Source of the DNA: WHSW01 sp963742205
GTDB taxonomy: Bacteria > Actinomycetota > Thermoleophilia > Solirubrobacterales > 70-9
Length of the DNA stretch: 64,000 nucleotides
Direction: 5' to 3'
Assembly (NCBI GenBank): GCA_963742205.1
Contig: CAVUKZ010000003.1
Span: 107,474-171,473 of the forward strand
How positions within the stretch are numbered: position 1 is the stretch's first letter; each line of letters opens with the position of its first letter. Positions 36,962-45,633 of this stretch are shown here, in pieces. The translations under genes and the position numbers were made by a program. Under the pieces are notes generated by a model that was not told the origin of the DNA, did no database searches, and worked only from the letters and a program-made list of their open reading frames with translations.

Positions 36962-37447
36962 GTGTCCGCCGCGCCCGACTCCGGGCGCCTGATCGACGTT
37001 CCGATCGAATCCCTCCCCCACGTCGACGAGCACTCGACCGAGATCGCCGCGACGCCGGACGAGGTCTGGGAGGCGCTCGTCGCCGTCGTCGGCGGGTTCA
37101 CCGCTGGGCGCGGCGGCGGCACCTTCGCCCGCGCCCTCGGCTGCGACGAGACCGAGCCCTCGGGGGAGCCCGGGGAGATCGGCTCGACCATCCCCGGGTT
37201 CGTCGTCGCGCGCTCGGTCCGGCCCGCGGTGTTGGCCCTGCTCGGCGCCCACCGGTTCTCGCGCTACGCGCTGATCTTCCGCATCGCCGAGACGCCGGAG
37301 GGCAACGTGCTGCTCGGCGCTGAGACGCGGGCCGAGTTCCCGGGCGCCACCGGGCGCCTGTACCGGGCCGCCGTGATCGGGACGCGCGGGCACGTGCTCG
37401 CCACCAGGTCGGTCCTCCGGGCCGTGCGGCGGCGCGCCGAGCGCTGA
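36962..37447 (+). CDS. SRPBCC-like small ligand-binding protein
   Basis: A 161-residue protein from GTG 36962, 3 bases after the E2 stop. VDEHSTEIAATPDEVWEALV is the typical first strand and helix of the START/SRPBCC (polyketide cyclase-like) fold. The middle has GSTIPGFVVARSVRP and LIFRIAETPEGNVLLGAETR. The end is basic (RAVRRRAER). No catalytic role can be read off. Probably the last gene of the pyruvate-type operon; the next gene has its own promoter. Confidence 0.7.
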   Translation: MSAAPDSGRLIDVPIESLPHVDEHSTEIAATPDEVWEALVAVVGGFTAGRGGGTFARALGCDETEPSGEPGEIGSTIPGFVVARSVRPAVLALLGAHRFSRYALIFRIAETPEGNVLLGAETRAEFPGATGRLYRAAVIGTRGHVLATRSVLRAVRRRAER

Positions 37448-37465
37448 GACCACCCGCCCGGGGGG

Positions 37466-37493
37466 TTGAAACGTCGCTGGGCGGGAATACAAT
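37466..37493 (+). promoter_or_regulatory. Sigma-70-type promoter of the branched-chain operon
   Basis: TTGAAA (37466-37471), 16-base spacer, TACAAT (37488-37493). This is the clearest promoter in the window. A start site near 37500 leaves a leader of about 170 bases before ATG 37669. Confidence 0.7.
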
Positions 37494-37499
37494 CCCGTG

Positions 37500-37668
37500 T
37501 AGCGATCGGCTCTAGCCACCAACTGGAGCGGATCCAGACATAGGGAGCGCGGGCGGAACCCCGAGCTCCCGTCGTCCGTAGGCGCCGCGGAGGAGATCCC
37601 AAAGCGGCGAGAACTGCCGGCCGACCCGAGGAGATCCCGAAGGGAGGCCAGACACGAAGGGCGGAGAG
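37500..37668 (+). promoter_or_regulatory. Long structured 5' leader before the fused E1 gene
   Basis: About 170 bases with no convincing gene. It contains GGGAGCGCGGGCGGAACCCC followed by GAGCTCCC, a strong hairpin (GGGAGC/GCTCCC), and two near-identical blocks GAGGAGATCCC about 47 bases apart. A GGAGAG just before ATG 37669 serves as ribosome binding site. It could be an attenuator or riboswitch; no known class was recognised. Confidence 0.4.
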
Positions 37669-39783
37669 ATGAAGCCAGTCAACGGCGCTGTCGCGAGCGA
37701 GCCTGCGCGCGACGAGTTGAGCGAACGGGAAACCGCAGACCGCGGCGCGCCCGGACGCGAAGCGGAGGACGTGCCGCGCGGTGATTCCCTCACTCGTGAC
37801 GACCGGGCGAACCTGCTCCGGTACATGGCGATGATGCGCGCCGCCGAGGAGCGCGGGATCACCCTCTACCGGCAGGGCAAGGTGCCGGGAAGCTTTTATG
37901 ACGGCTGCGGCCAGGAGGCGATCTCGGTCGGGTCCTCCTTCGTGCTCGGGCCGCGTGACCGGATGTGCATCCTGCACCGCGACCTCGGTGCCCACTTCGT
38001 CCGCGGCGTGACCCCGGACCGTTACCTCGCCAACTACATGGGCCGCAGCGGCGGCGTCACCGGCGGCAAGGACGGCAACCTGCACTTCGGCGACCGCGAG
38101 CTCGGCTGCGTCGGGATGGTCTCGATGCTGCCCGACATGGCGCTCGTCGCCACGGGGCTGGCGCTCGCCTTCAAGACCCGCGGCGAGCAGCGGGTCGCCA
38201 TGACCTACTTCGGCGAGGGCTCGACCGCCAACGGCCAGTGGCACGAGGCGATGAACTTCGCCGGCATCCACAAGCTGCCGGTGGTCTTCATCCTCGAGAA
38301 CAACGGCTTCGCCTACTCGACGCCGAACGAGCTCGAGTTCGCGGTCGACCCGGTCGAGCGCGCGGCGACCTACGGGTTCCCGGGCGTGCTGGTCGACGGC
38401 AACGACGTGGAGGCGGTCTTCGAGGCCTCGCGCGTCGCCGCCGAGCGGGCACGAGCGGGCGGCGGCCCGACGCTGGTCGAGTGCCGAACCCTGCGCATGC
38501 ACGGGCACGGAGCCCACGACGACATGAGCTACGTCCCCGAGGCCCTCAAGCAGGAGTGGTCCGGGCGCGACCCGATCGAGCTCTACTCCGAGCGCCTGGT
38601 GGCCGACCACGGCTTCGACGCCGACGAGGTCGAGCGGATCCGCTCCGAGGTCAAGGCCTACGTCGACGAGTGCGCGCAGACGGCGCTCGCCTCGCCGATG
38701 CCCGATCCGGCGATCGCCACCGAGGGCGTGTTCGCCGACGACATCACGCCGCTCGGTGACGGAAAGGCTCCTTGGTCGCACTGGGCGAACGCCGGCGCCG
38801 AGCAGGAGCGCCGCCTGATGGCCGAGATGACATATCTCGAGGCGATCTCGGACGGGCTCCGCGAGGAGATGAGACGCGACGACTCGGTCTTCTGCATGGG
38901 ACAGGACATCGGCAACTTCGGCGGCGCGTTCAAGGTCACCGACGGGTTCCTGGACGAGTTCGGCGCCCAGCGGGTGCTCGACGCGCCGCTGGCGGAGAAC
39001 GCGATCATCGGCACCGCCGTCGGCGCCGCGGTCGAGGGCCTGCGCCCCGTGTGCGAGATGCAGTTCGCGGACTTCATCTCCTGCGGCTTCGACCAGCTGG
39101 TCAACGTCGCGGCGAAGCTCCACTATCGCCAGGGCGTTGCGGCGCCGCTCGTCGTCCGCCTGCCCTCTGGCGGCGGCTTCAGCGGCGGCCCATTTCACTC
39201 CCAGAACCCAGAGGCGTGGTTTCTGCAATCGCCGGGCCTGCGCGTGGTCGCCCCGTCGACCGCCGCCGACGCCAAGGGACTGCTGACCGCGGCGATCCGC
39301 GACCCAAACCCCGTCTGCTACCTCGAGCACAAGGGGCTCTACCGCTACGTGAAGGACGAGGTCCCGGAGGGCGACTACTCGGTGGAGCTCGGCAAGGCGC
39401 GGGTCGCCCGGGAGGGCGAGGAGATGAGCGTGATCACGTACGGATCCGCCGTCCACCTCGCGCTCGAGGCGGCCGAGGCGCTGGACGAGTCGATCGAGGT
39501 CATCGACCTGCGGTCCCTGTGCCCGCTTGACACCGAGGCGATCCTGGCGACCGCCCGCAAGACGGGCAAGGTGCTCGTCGCCCACGAGGCGACGCAATCG
39601 TGCGGGGTCGGAGCGGAGGTCGCCGCGCTGGTCGCCGCCGAGGCCTTCGAGGACCTCGACGCGCCGGTGCGGCGACTCACCGCTCCGGACGTCCCGATCC
39701 CGTTCAGCCCGCCGCTCGAACAGGCCGTGCTGCCGCAGCTCGACGACATGAAGGAGGCGTGCAGTGAGCTCCTCGCCTACTGA
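37669..39783 (+). CDS. Fused branched-chain 2-oxoacid dehydrogenase E1 (alpha-beta)
   Basis: A 704-residue protein joining both E1 chains. The first 45 residues are a charged leader. The alpha half has VPGSFYDGCGQEAISVGSS, GGKDGNLHFGD and the ThDP motif YFGEGSTANGQWHEAMNFAG to FILENNGFAYSTP. From about residue 385 the beta half starts (MAEMTYLEAISDGLREEM), with GQDIGNFGGAFKVTDGFLDE, FADFISCGFDQLVNVAAK and RLPSGGGFSGGPFHSQNPEA. Leucine dehydrogenase downstream supports branched-chain oxoacids as substrates. It uses its own E2 next door and probably LpdA as E3. Intact. Confidence 0.9.
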   Translation: MKPVNGAVASEPARDELSERETADRGAPGREAEDVPRGDSLTRDDRANLLRYMAMMRAAEERGITLYRQGKVPGSFYDGCGQEAISVGSSFVLGPRDRMCILHRDLGAHFVRGVTPDRYLANYMGRSGGVTGGKDGNLHFGDRELGCVGMVSMLPDMALVATGLALAFKTRGEQRVAMTYFGEGSTANGQWHEAMNFAGIHKLPVVFILENNGFAYSTPNELEFAVDPVERAATYGFPGVLVDGNDVEAVFEASRVAAERARAGGGPTLVECRTLRMHGHGAHDDMSYVPEALKQEWSGRDPIELYSERLVADHGFDADEVERIRSEVKAYVDECAQTALASPMPDPAIATEGVFADDITPLGDGKAPWSHWANAGAEQERRLMAEMTYLEAISDGLREEMRRDDSVFCMGQDIGNFGGAFKVTDGFLDEFGAQRVLDAPLAENAIIGTAVGAAVEGLRPVCEMQFADFISCGFDQLVNVAAKLHYRQGVAAPLVVRLPSGGGFSGGPFHSQNPEAWFLQSPGLRVVAPSTAADAKGLLTAAIRDPNPVCYLEHKGLYRYVKDEVPEGDYSVELGKARVAREGEEMSVITYGSAVHLALEAAEALDESIEVIDLRSLCPLDTEAILATARKTGKVLVAHEATQSCGVGAEVAALVAAEAFEDLDAPVRRLTAPDVPIPFSPPLEQAVLPQLDDMKEACSELLAY

Positions 39784-41032
39784 GACGCTGGTGGAGGTTG
39801 CGATGCCCAAGATGGGCATCTCGGTCTCCGAGGGCACGATCCTCGAGTGGCGCAAGGAGCCCGGTGACTGGGTCGAGGCCGACGAGACGCTCGCCGATGT
39901 CACGACCGACAAGGTGGACGTCGAGATCCCGTCGCCGGCGGCGGGCCGCCTGGCGCGGATCGTCGTCGAAGCCGGCGACACGGTCGAGGTCGGCGCGACG
40001 ATCGCCGAGATTGATGGCGGGGCGAAAGCGGGTGAGGCGCATCCGCAGGAGTCGCCACCCGCCACTCGCCACTCGCCACCCGACGGCGAGCCGGACCGTT
40101 CTGGCTTCGTCTCCCCCGTCGTGCGCCGGATCGCCGACAAGCACGACGTTGATCTGAGTCAGGTCGAGGGAACCGGGATCGGCGGGCGCGTGCGCAAGAA
40201 GGACGTGCTCGCCTATGTCGAGGCCGGCGGTAACGGCAAGCAGAAGGCCGCCCGGCCGCTGCACACCGAATCGCCGTATACACCCGATGAGCCGGCGCCC
40301 ACGCCCGAGCCGAGTGACGAGGGACGAGAGGCGAGTGGCGGCCATCGCGAACCCATGACCCCCATGCGCCTCGCCATCGCGAAGCACATGGTCGGCAGCC
40401 GCCAGACCGCCGCGCACTGCACGACGATCGTCGAGGTCGACATGTCACGGGTCGCCGCGCGGCGCGCGCAGCTGAAGCCCGTGATGGCCCAGCGCGACGT
40501 GTCGCTCACCTACCTCGCGTTCGTCGCGTCCGCCACGGTCGAGGCGCTCGAGCACCATCCGGTGCTCAACGCGTCGGTCGACGGCCAGGAGCTCGTCTAC
40601 CACGACGACGTCAACCTCGGGATCGCGGTCGCCCTCGACGAGGGCCTGATCGTGCCGGTGATCCCAAAGGCTCAGCGGCTCAGCCTCGAGGGGCTGGCCG
40701 CGGCGATCGCCGACGTCGCCGAGCGCGCGCGCTCGAAGCGGCTCGACCCCGACGAGGTCCACGGCGGCACGTTCACGATCACCAACCCCGGCCAGTTCGG
40801 GGCGGTGCTCGCGACGCCGATCATCAACCAGCCCCAGGTCGGGATCCTCGACCTCGAGGCGATCGTCAAGCGGCCGGTGGTGGTCTCCGACGAGGGTGGC
40901 GGCGACTCGATCGCGATTCGCCCGATGACCTACCTGCCGATGTCCTGGGATCACCGCGCGCTCGACGGCGCCGAGGCGGCGAAGTTCCTCAGCCGGATAA
41001 AGAGCCGGCTCGAGGGTTGGGAGGTGGAGTGA
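39764..41032 (+). CDS. Branched-chain dihydrolipoamide acyltransferase (E2)
   Basis: A 422-residue E2 starting at GTG 39764, overlapping E1 by 20 bases. The lipoyl domain has VAMPKMGISVSEGTILEW and DVTTDKVDVEIPSPAAG (lipoyl Lys). The binding domain is FVSPVVRRIADKHDVDLSQV. The catalytic domain shows TPMRLAIAKHMVGSRQTAAH, FTITNPGQFGAVLATPIIN and PMSWDHRALDGAEAAKF (DHRxxDG). Both linkers are partly encoded by GGCGAGT-type repeats (PPATRHSPPDGEP; EPSDEGREASGGHRE), which keep the frame. Partner of the fused E1. Confidence 0.92.
   Translation: MSSSPTETLVEVAMPKMGISVSEGTILEWRKEPGDWVEADETLADVTTDKVDVEIPSPAAGRLARIVVEAGDTVEVGATIAEIDGGAKAGEAHPQESPPATRHSPPDGEPDRSGFVSPVVRRIADKHDVDLSQVEGTGIGGRVRKKDVLAYVEAGGNGKQKAARPLHTESPYTPDEPAPTPEPSDEGREASGGHREPMTPMRLAIAKHMVGSRQTAAHCTTIVEVDMSRVAARRAQLKPVMAQRDVSLTYLAFVASATVEALEHHPVLNASVDGQELVYHDDVNLGIAVALDEGLIVPVIPKAQRLSLEGLAAAIADVAERARSKRLDPDEVHGGTFTITNPGQFGAVLATPIINQPQVGILDLEAIVKRPVVVSDEGGGDSIAIRPMTYLPMSWDHRALDGAEAAKFLSRIKSRLEGWEVE
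40051..40084. repeat. GGCGAGT-type short repeat in the first E2 linker
   Basis: GCCACCCGCCACTCGCCACT and continuation: tandem copies of CGCCACT, the complement of AGTGGCG. Translated as ATRHSPP in the flexible linker between lipoyl and binding domains, so it is tolerated. Confidence 0.55.
40312..40340. repeat. GGCGAGT-type short repeat in the second E2 linker
   Basis: GACGAGAGGCGAGTGGCG in the linker between the binding domain and the catalytic domain, the opposite orientation to the copy at 40051. It shares GGCGAGTGGC with the recQ copy. Confidence 0.5.
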
Positions 41033-42144
41033 TGGCCACGGTCGTCAGGACACCCGGCAACGGCCGACCCGCCCCTGCGGCGGCGCCCGTTGCGGGAGCA
41101 ATCGCCCCGGTCGCGTTCGAGCACGAGGAACTGGCGGTGCGCGTCGGTGAGCGCTCCGGCCTCTACGTCGTGGTCGCCATCCACTCGACCGCGCTCGGGC
41201 CGGCGCTCGGCGGCCTGCGCATGTGGCACTACCCCGCGCCGCTGGACGGGATCCGCGACGCGCTCCGGCTCGCGGGCGGGATGACCCTGAAGGCGGCCGC
41301 GGCCCAGCTGGACCTGGGGGGCGGCAAGGGCGTGATCTGCGCCCCGTCCGAGGGCCTCAGCGGCGACCGGCGGCGCGCGGCGCTGCTCGACTTCGCCGAC
41401 GTGGTCGAGTCGCTCGACGGGCGCTACATCACGGCCGAGGACGTGGGGATCTCGCCCGACGACCTGGTCGCCATCTCGGAGCGAACCGAGCACGTCACCG
41501 GACTCCCGCCCGAGCGGGGCGGCTCGGGCGACCCGAGCCCCTTCACCGCGATCGGGGTCGAGGCGGCTCTGCGGGCCTCCGCCCGCGCCCACTTCGGCGT
41601 CAAGCGGCTCACGGGCTGCAGCGTCTGCGTGGTCGGCCTCGGCCACGTCGGCGCGCGCCTCGCGGAGCGCCTGTCCGAAGCCGGATGCGAGCTCCTGCTC
41701 TCCGACATCGACCCGGACAAGCGCGAGCTCGCCGATGAGCTCGGCGCCACGTGGGTCGACCCGGAGGACGCGATCACGGTCGGCTGCGACGTGCTCGCGC
41801 CGTGCGCGCTTGGAGGCGTGATCAGCGAGGAGAACGTCGACGACCTGCGGTGTCAGATCGTGTGCGGCTCGGCCAACAACCAGCTCGCCGACGACGCCCT
41901 CGCCGACACGCTGGCCGCGGAGGGAATCCTGTATGCGCCGGACTTCATCGCCAACGCCGGTGGCCTGATCCACGTCTACAAGGAGATCAAGGGCTATTCC
42001 GAGCGCCGGGCGATCGTGCTCGCGCGCGGGATCGAGCAGACGCTCGGCCGGGTGTTCGTGGTCGCCGAACAGCGGCAGGTGACGCCGCTCGTCGCGGCGC
42101 GCGAGCTCGCGGGCGAGCGGCTCGGAGCCGCTCTGCGAGACTGA
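41032..42144 (+). CDS. Leucine/valine dehydrogenase (Glu/Leu/Phe/Val family)
   Basis: NAD-dependent oxidative deamination of branched-chain amino acids to the 2-oxoacids used by the neighbouring complex. ATG 41032 shares one base with the E2 stop; 370 residues. Substrate site ALGGLRMWHYPAPLDGIRDA and GGMTLKAAAAQLDLGGGKGV with two catalytic Lys; ITAEDVGISPDDLVAI; dinucleotide loop VCVVGLGHVGARLAERL; FIANAGGLIHVYKE near the C-terminus. The spacing and short length fit leucine dehydrogenase rather than glutamate dehydrogenase (a GDH is at 54102). It ties this operon to Leu/Val/Ile breakdown. Confidence 0.92.
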   Translation: MATVVRTPGNGRPAPAAAPVAGAIAPVAFEHEELAVRVGERSGLYVVVAIHSTALGPALGGLRMWHYPAPLDGIRDALRLAGGMTLKAAAAQLDLGGGKGVICAPSEGLSGDRRRAALLDFADVVESLDGRYITAEDVGISPDDLVAISERTEHVTGLPPERGGSGDPSPFTAIGVEAALRASARAHFGVKRLTGCSVCVVGLGHVGARLAERLSEAGCELLLSDIDPDKRELADELGATWVDPEDAITVGCDVLAPCALGGVISEENVDDLRCQIVCGSANNQLADDALADTLAAEGILYAPDFIANAGGLIHVYKEIKGYSERRAIVLARGIEQTLGRVFVVAEQRQVTPLVAARELAGERLGAALRD

Positions 42145-42149
42145 CCTCG

Positions 42150-42872
42150 ATGGATCGGTTGCTGGTCGTCCGCCTCGGGCTCATCCCGTACGAGGAGGGC
42201 GTGCGCGTGCAGGCGGAGGTGGAGCGCAGGCGGCTGGCTGGAGAGATCCCGGACGTCGTGCTGATGCTGGAGCACCCGCCCGTTTACACCAAGGGCCGCC
42301 GCTCGAGCTCCGAGGAGCTGCCGATGGGCGAGGACTGGTATCGGATGCAGGGCATCGAGGTCGTGCAGACGGACCGCGGCGGGCAGGTCACCTACCACGG
42401 TCCCGGGCAGCTGGTCGCCTATCCGGTCATGAGCCTGCGCGAGCTCCGACGGCCCGATGACGTCCATGAGTACGTGCGGCTGATGGAGCGGGCGATCATT
42501 GCCGCGATCGGCGACTACGACATCGAGGCCGGCCTGATCGACGGGCTCACCGGCGTCTGGGTCGGCTCCGAGCCGCCGCCCGCGGGCGATGCACGGAAGA
42601 TCGGCTCGATCGGCATCCACGTGCACAAGGGGATCACCACGCACGGGCTCGCGGTCAACGTCGCCAACGACCTACAGCCCTTCGAGTGGGTCGTCCCGTG
42701 CGGGATCGAGGCCTGCCGGATGACGTCGCTCACCCGCGAGCTCGGGAGCGAGCAGTCGGTCGGCGGGTTCGCTGACGCGCTGGCCGGGCGGCTCGGCGAG
42801 GCCTACGGGCGCGAGCCGGTCGAGGCCCCGGCGGACGCCGTGCTCGGGTCACTAAGTTTGAGTTCGGCATGA
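42150..42872 (+). CDS. lipB: Octanoyl-ACP:protein octanoyltransferase
   Basis: Moves octanoate from ACP to E2 lipoyl domains, the first step of lipoate assembly. ATG 42150 gives 240 residues. Key blocks: VVLMLEHPPVYTKGRRSSSE, DRGGQVTYHGPGQLVAYPVM, ARKIGSIGIHVHKGITTHG (catalytic Lys) and VPCGIEACRMTSLTRELG (catalytic Cys). It follows the leucine dehydrogenase by 5 bases and overlaps lipA by 4, so cofactor synthesis is co-transcribed with the enzymes that need it. Confidence 0.96.
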   Translation: MDRLLVVRLGLIPYEEGVRVQAEVERRRLAGEIPDVVLMLEHPPVYTKGRRSSSEELPMGEDWYRMQGIEVVQTDRGGQVTYHGPGQLVAYPVMSLRELRRPDDVHEYVRLMERAIIAAIGDYDIEAGLIDGLTGVWVGSEPPPAGDARKIGSIGIHVHKGITTHGLAVNVANDLQPFEWVVPCGIEACRMTSLTRELGSEQSVGGFADALAGRLGEAYGREPVEAPADAVLGSLSLSSA

Positions 42873-43825
42873 CCGAAGCGGCGGAGCGCATCCACGTCAC
42901 CCGTTCGCGCGCCAACCCCGGCGGCGCGACCGGCATCGAGGGCCGGCCGTTTCGCGAGCGCAAGCCGCCGTGGCTGAAGGTGCCGGCACCCGGTGGGCCC
43001 ACGTATCGCAAGCTCAAGCGGACGATCGCCGCCGACAACCTGCACACGGTCTGCGAGGAGGCGAACTGCCCCAACGTGGGCGAGTGCTGGGAGCGCGGCA
43101 CCGCGACGTTCATGATCCTCGGCGATGTCTGCACCCGCCGGTGCGGGTTCTGCAACGTGCAGACGGGCGTCCCCACCTGGAACGACCCGCTGGAGCCGCT
43201 GCGGGTCGCCAACCAGGTGAAGAAGATGGGCCTGCGCCACGCGGTGATCACCTCGGTCGACCGCGACGACCTGCCGGACTACGGCGCCTCGGCGTTCGTG
43301 GGCGTGATCCGGTCGATCCGCATGCTGGCCCCCGAGTGCAAGGTCGAGGTCCTGACGCCCGACTTCCGCGGCCAGGAGATGCCGCTCGCCAAGGTGATCC
43401 ATGAGCGTCCCGACGTCTTCAACCACAACGTCGAGACGGTGCCGCGGCTCTACCCCCGTGCCCGTCGCGGCTCTGACTTTCTGCGGTCCTGCCGTGTGCT
43501 CCGGATGGCGAAGGAGATGGGCGGCCAGGACGTGCTGACCAAGTCAGGGCTGATGGTCGGGCTCGGCGAGGACTTCGACGAAATGGTCGACACGTTCCGC
43601 GTCCTGCGCGAGCACAAGGTCCAGATCCTGACCGTGGGGCAGTACCTGCGGCCGACCGAGAAGCACCTGCCGGTGGTCCGCTACTGGGAGCCGGCCGAGT
43701 TCGACCGGCTTCGCGACGCCGCGTATGAGCTCGGCTTCGAGTCGGTCGCCTCCGGCCCGCTCGTGCGGAGCTCGTACCACGCCGACGAGGCCGCGGCCCA
43801 GGTGGTCGAGCGGCGCGCTGCCTAG
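42869..43825 (+). CDS. lipA: Lipoyl synthase
   Basis: Radical SAM enzyme that inserts two sulfurs into the octanoyl group. ATG 42869 (ATGA overlap with lipB), 318 residues. Auxiliary cluster Cys: TVCEEANCPNVGECWERG. Radical SAM cluster: LGDVCTRRCGFCNVQTG (CxxxCxxC). Further: AVITSVDRDDLPDYGASAF, DVFNHNVETVPRLYPRAR, KSGLMVGLGEDFDEMV. The C-terminal Ser ligand is in ASGPLVRSSYHADE. It ends the lipoate locus; a secreted repeat protein starts 6 bases later. Confidence 0.97.
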   Translation: MTEAAERIHVTRSRANPGGATGIEGRPFRERKPPWLKVPAPGGPTYRKLKRTIAADNLHTVCEEANCPNVGECWERGTATFMILGDVCTRRCGFCNVQTGVPTWNDPLEPLRVANQVKKMGLRHAVITSVDRDDLPDYGASAFVGVIRSIRMLAPECKVEVLTPDFRGQEMPLAKVIHERPDVFNHNVETVPRLYPRARRGSDFLRSCRVLRMAKEMGGQDVLTKSGLMVGLGEDFDEMVDTFRVLREHKVQILTVGQYLRPTEKHLPVVRYWEPAEFDRLRDAAYELGFESVASGPLVRSSYHADEAAAQVVERRAA

Positions 43826-43830
43826 ACCCG

Positions 43831-45106
43831 TTGCGCCCGTTGCTCGTCCTCTGTGCCGTCTCCGCCGCCGGCTTGGCGGCGGCGAGCCCCGCGGTGGCGA
43901 CGTTCGCCGAGCCCTTCCCGGTCAGCGCGGGGAACACCGAGAGTCCTGAGGTCGCGGTGGCCTCCGACGGCGACACCGTGTTCGCCTGGAGACACTTCGA
44001 CGGGACGAACTGGCGCGTCCAGGCGCGATTCCGCAGCGCCGCCGGGGTGTTGAGCCCGATCCAGACGCTCTCGGCCGCCGGGCAGGACGCCGAGAACCTG
44101 CAGCTGGCGGTCGACACCACCGGGGACGCCGTCATGGTCTGGCAACGCTCCGACGGGGCGACCGTGCGGATCGAGGCTCGGACCCGCAGCGCCGCCGGCG
44201 TACTCAGCCCAGTGCGGACGCTCTCAGCTGCCGGGCAGGGCGCGTCCGACCCCGGCCTGGACGTCGACGTCGACGGCGACGCCGTCTTCGTCTGGAAGCT
44301 CTTCGACGGGGGAAGGGCGAGCTTCAGGGTCGAAACGAGGGCCCTCAGCGCCGCCGGCGTGCTCAGCTCGGTGCAAACCGTCACGCCGGCCGGAGACTTC
44401 CCCCGAGTCGGCGTCGACGACGACGGGGACGCTGTCTTCGTCTGGCTCAGCTCGGACGGCTCGAACCTCCGCGCGAGGACCCGAGGCCGCAGCGGAACGG
44501 GAACGCTGAGCCCCGTGGGAACGCTCTCGCTGGGCGGCCAGGACGCCGCCGAGCCCCAGATCGCCGTCGACCCGAGCGGCGATGCGGTCTTCGCCTGGAC
44601 GCGTTTCGACGGGGCGAACGTGCGGATCGAGGCGCGGGCCCGCAGCGCCTCGGGTGTACTCAGCCGCCTGCAGAGGGTCTCGCCGCCCGGCACGAGACTG
44701 CGTTCGCCCCCCGGCACTGGGTGTCGACGCAGCCGGCGACGCTGTCCTGGCCTGGCAGGCCACCGGGCCGCAAGTCTTCCGGATCCAGGCGCGCGGGCGC
44801 GCGGCAGCCGGAGCGCTCAGCCCGGTCCAGCGTGTCTCACAGCCGGACACGGGCGGGTTCTTTCCCCGGGTGAGCGTGGCTCCGGGCGGCCGCGCGATGA
44901 TCGCCTGGGGTCAGGACTTCGGCAACAGCCTCGCCCCTTACCCCGTGGCCCGTGAGCGAACGGCCGGCGGCTCCCTGCTGGCGACGCAGATCCTCTCCGA
45001 CGTCGACCGCGTGACCGATATCCAGGTCGGCTTGGGAGGCGGGGTCGCCGCCGTCGATTGGCGGCCGAATGCGGATGCGCGTATCTGGACCGCCGTCGGC
45101 CCCTGA
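43831..45106 (+). CDS. Secreted protein of about seven 50-residue repeats (one frame break)
   Basis: Starts at TTG 43831 with a signal peptide (LLVLCAVSAAGLAAASPAVA). The rest is made of repeats with the core VDxxGDAVFxWxRxDG, then R-x-Q/E-A-R-x-R-S-A-A-G-V-L-S and P-V-Q-T-L-S-x-A-G-Q. Examples: LAVDTTGDAVMVWQRSDG, LDVDVDGDAVFVWKLFDG, IAVDPSGDAVFAWTRFDG, LGVDAAGDAVLAWQATG. Six or seven units can be counted, which fits a seven-bladed beta-propeller. A shift near 44700 breaks unit five from six; removing one base gives 424 residues. Function unknown; surface binding is plausible. Confidence 0.75.
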
Positions 45107-45116
45107 CGCGCGCCGC

Positions 45117-45578
45117 CTAGATCTCGACGGTCGCGGGCTCGAAGCGACGCTTGAAGGTGAACGCATGCGGCGTCGGGCCGTGGCGCTCGAGGTGCTCCAG
45201 CCGCTCCCGTGCCTCGGTGGTGTCCGGGACGTGACCCTGCGGCACCCACCAGAGGCACATGTAGGTGCCGGCCAACCGCGTCATCCACTCGCGGCGGCGG
45301 CGCATCACGGCCAGATGGCCCCCGGAGTAGACGAAATCCCACAGGGACTCGATCGACTCCCAGACCGACATGTTGATGATCAGTCGCTCGTCGTCGAAGA
45401 CCCGGATCGACGTCGCGTCGCCGCTCGCGTCCTCGAGCCGCCAGACGAAGCCGGGCGCGGCGTCGGCGAGCGCGTTCACCGGCTCCAGGTTGGCGACGAA
45501 CTCGGCCAGGGCCGGAGAGTCGAGCGGCTCGCGCGGCAGCGCGATGTTCACCTGCGCGATCCAGGGCTCCGCGGCCAC
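45117..45578 (-). CDS. DUF3291 family protein
   Basis: A 153-residue cytoplasmic protein from GTG 45578. It shows the DUF3291 pattern: IAQVNIALPREPLDSPALAE, NALADAAPGFVWRLED, RLIINMSVWESIESLWDFVY, MRRRREWMTRLAGTYMCLWW and the C-terminal RLEHLERHGPTPHAFTFKRR. The fold resembles dimeric alpha-beta barrel monooxygenases; no reaction is established. Convergent with the repeat protein and divergent from the rhomboid-like gene. Confidence 0.85.
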   Translation of the reverse strand: MAAEPWIAQVNIALPREPLDSPALAEFVANLEPVNALADAAPGFVWRLEDASGDATSIRVFDDERLIINMSVWESIESLWDFVYSGGHLAVMRRRREWMTRLAGTYMCLWWVPQGHVPDTTEARERLEHLERHGPTPHAFTFKRRFEPATVEI

Positions 45579-45633
45579 ACCGGGAGCCTAGACCAGCCCT
45601 CCGGCTCTCCGTGCGGGCTCTAGGCTTCGGCCG

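Noticed and set aside
37500..37668. A small leader peptide gene in the branched-chain operon leader
   Set aside because: No short frame with a ribosome binding site and a run of Leu, Val or Ile codons was found, so classical leader-peptide attenuation is not supported.
37264..40140. A 958-residue minus-strand frame opposite the branched-chain E1 gene
   Set aside because: Antisense shadow of a clear enzyme; no motif and biased composition.
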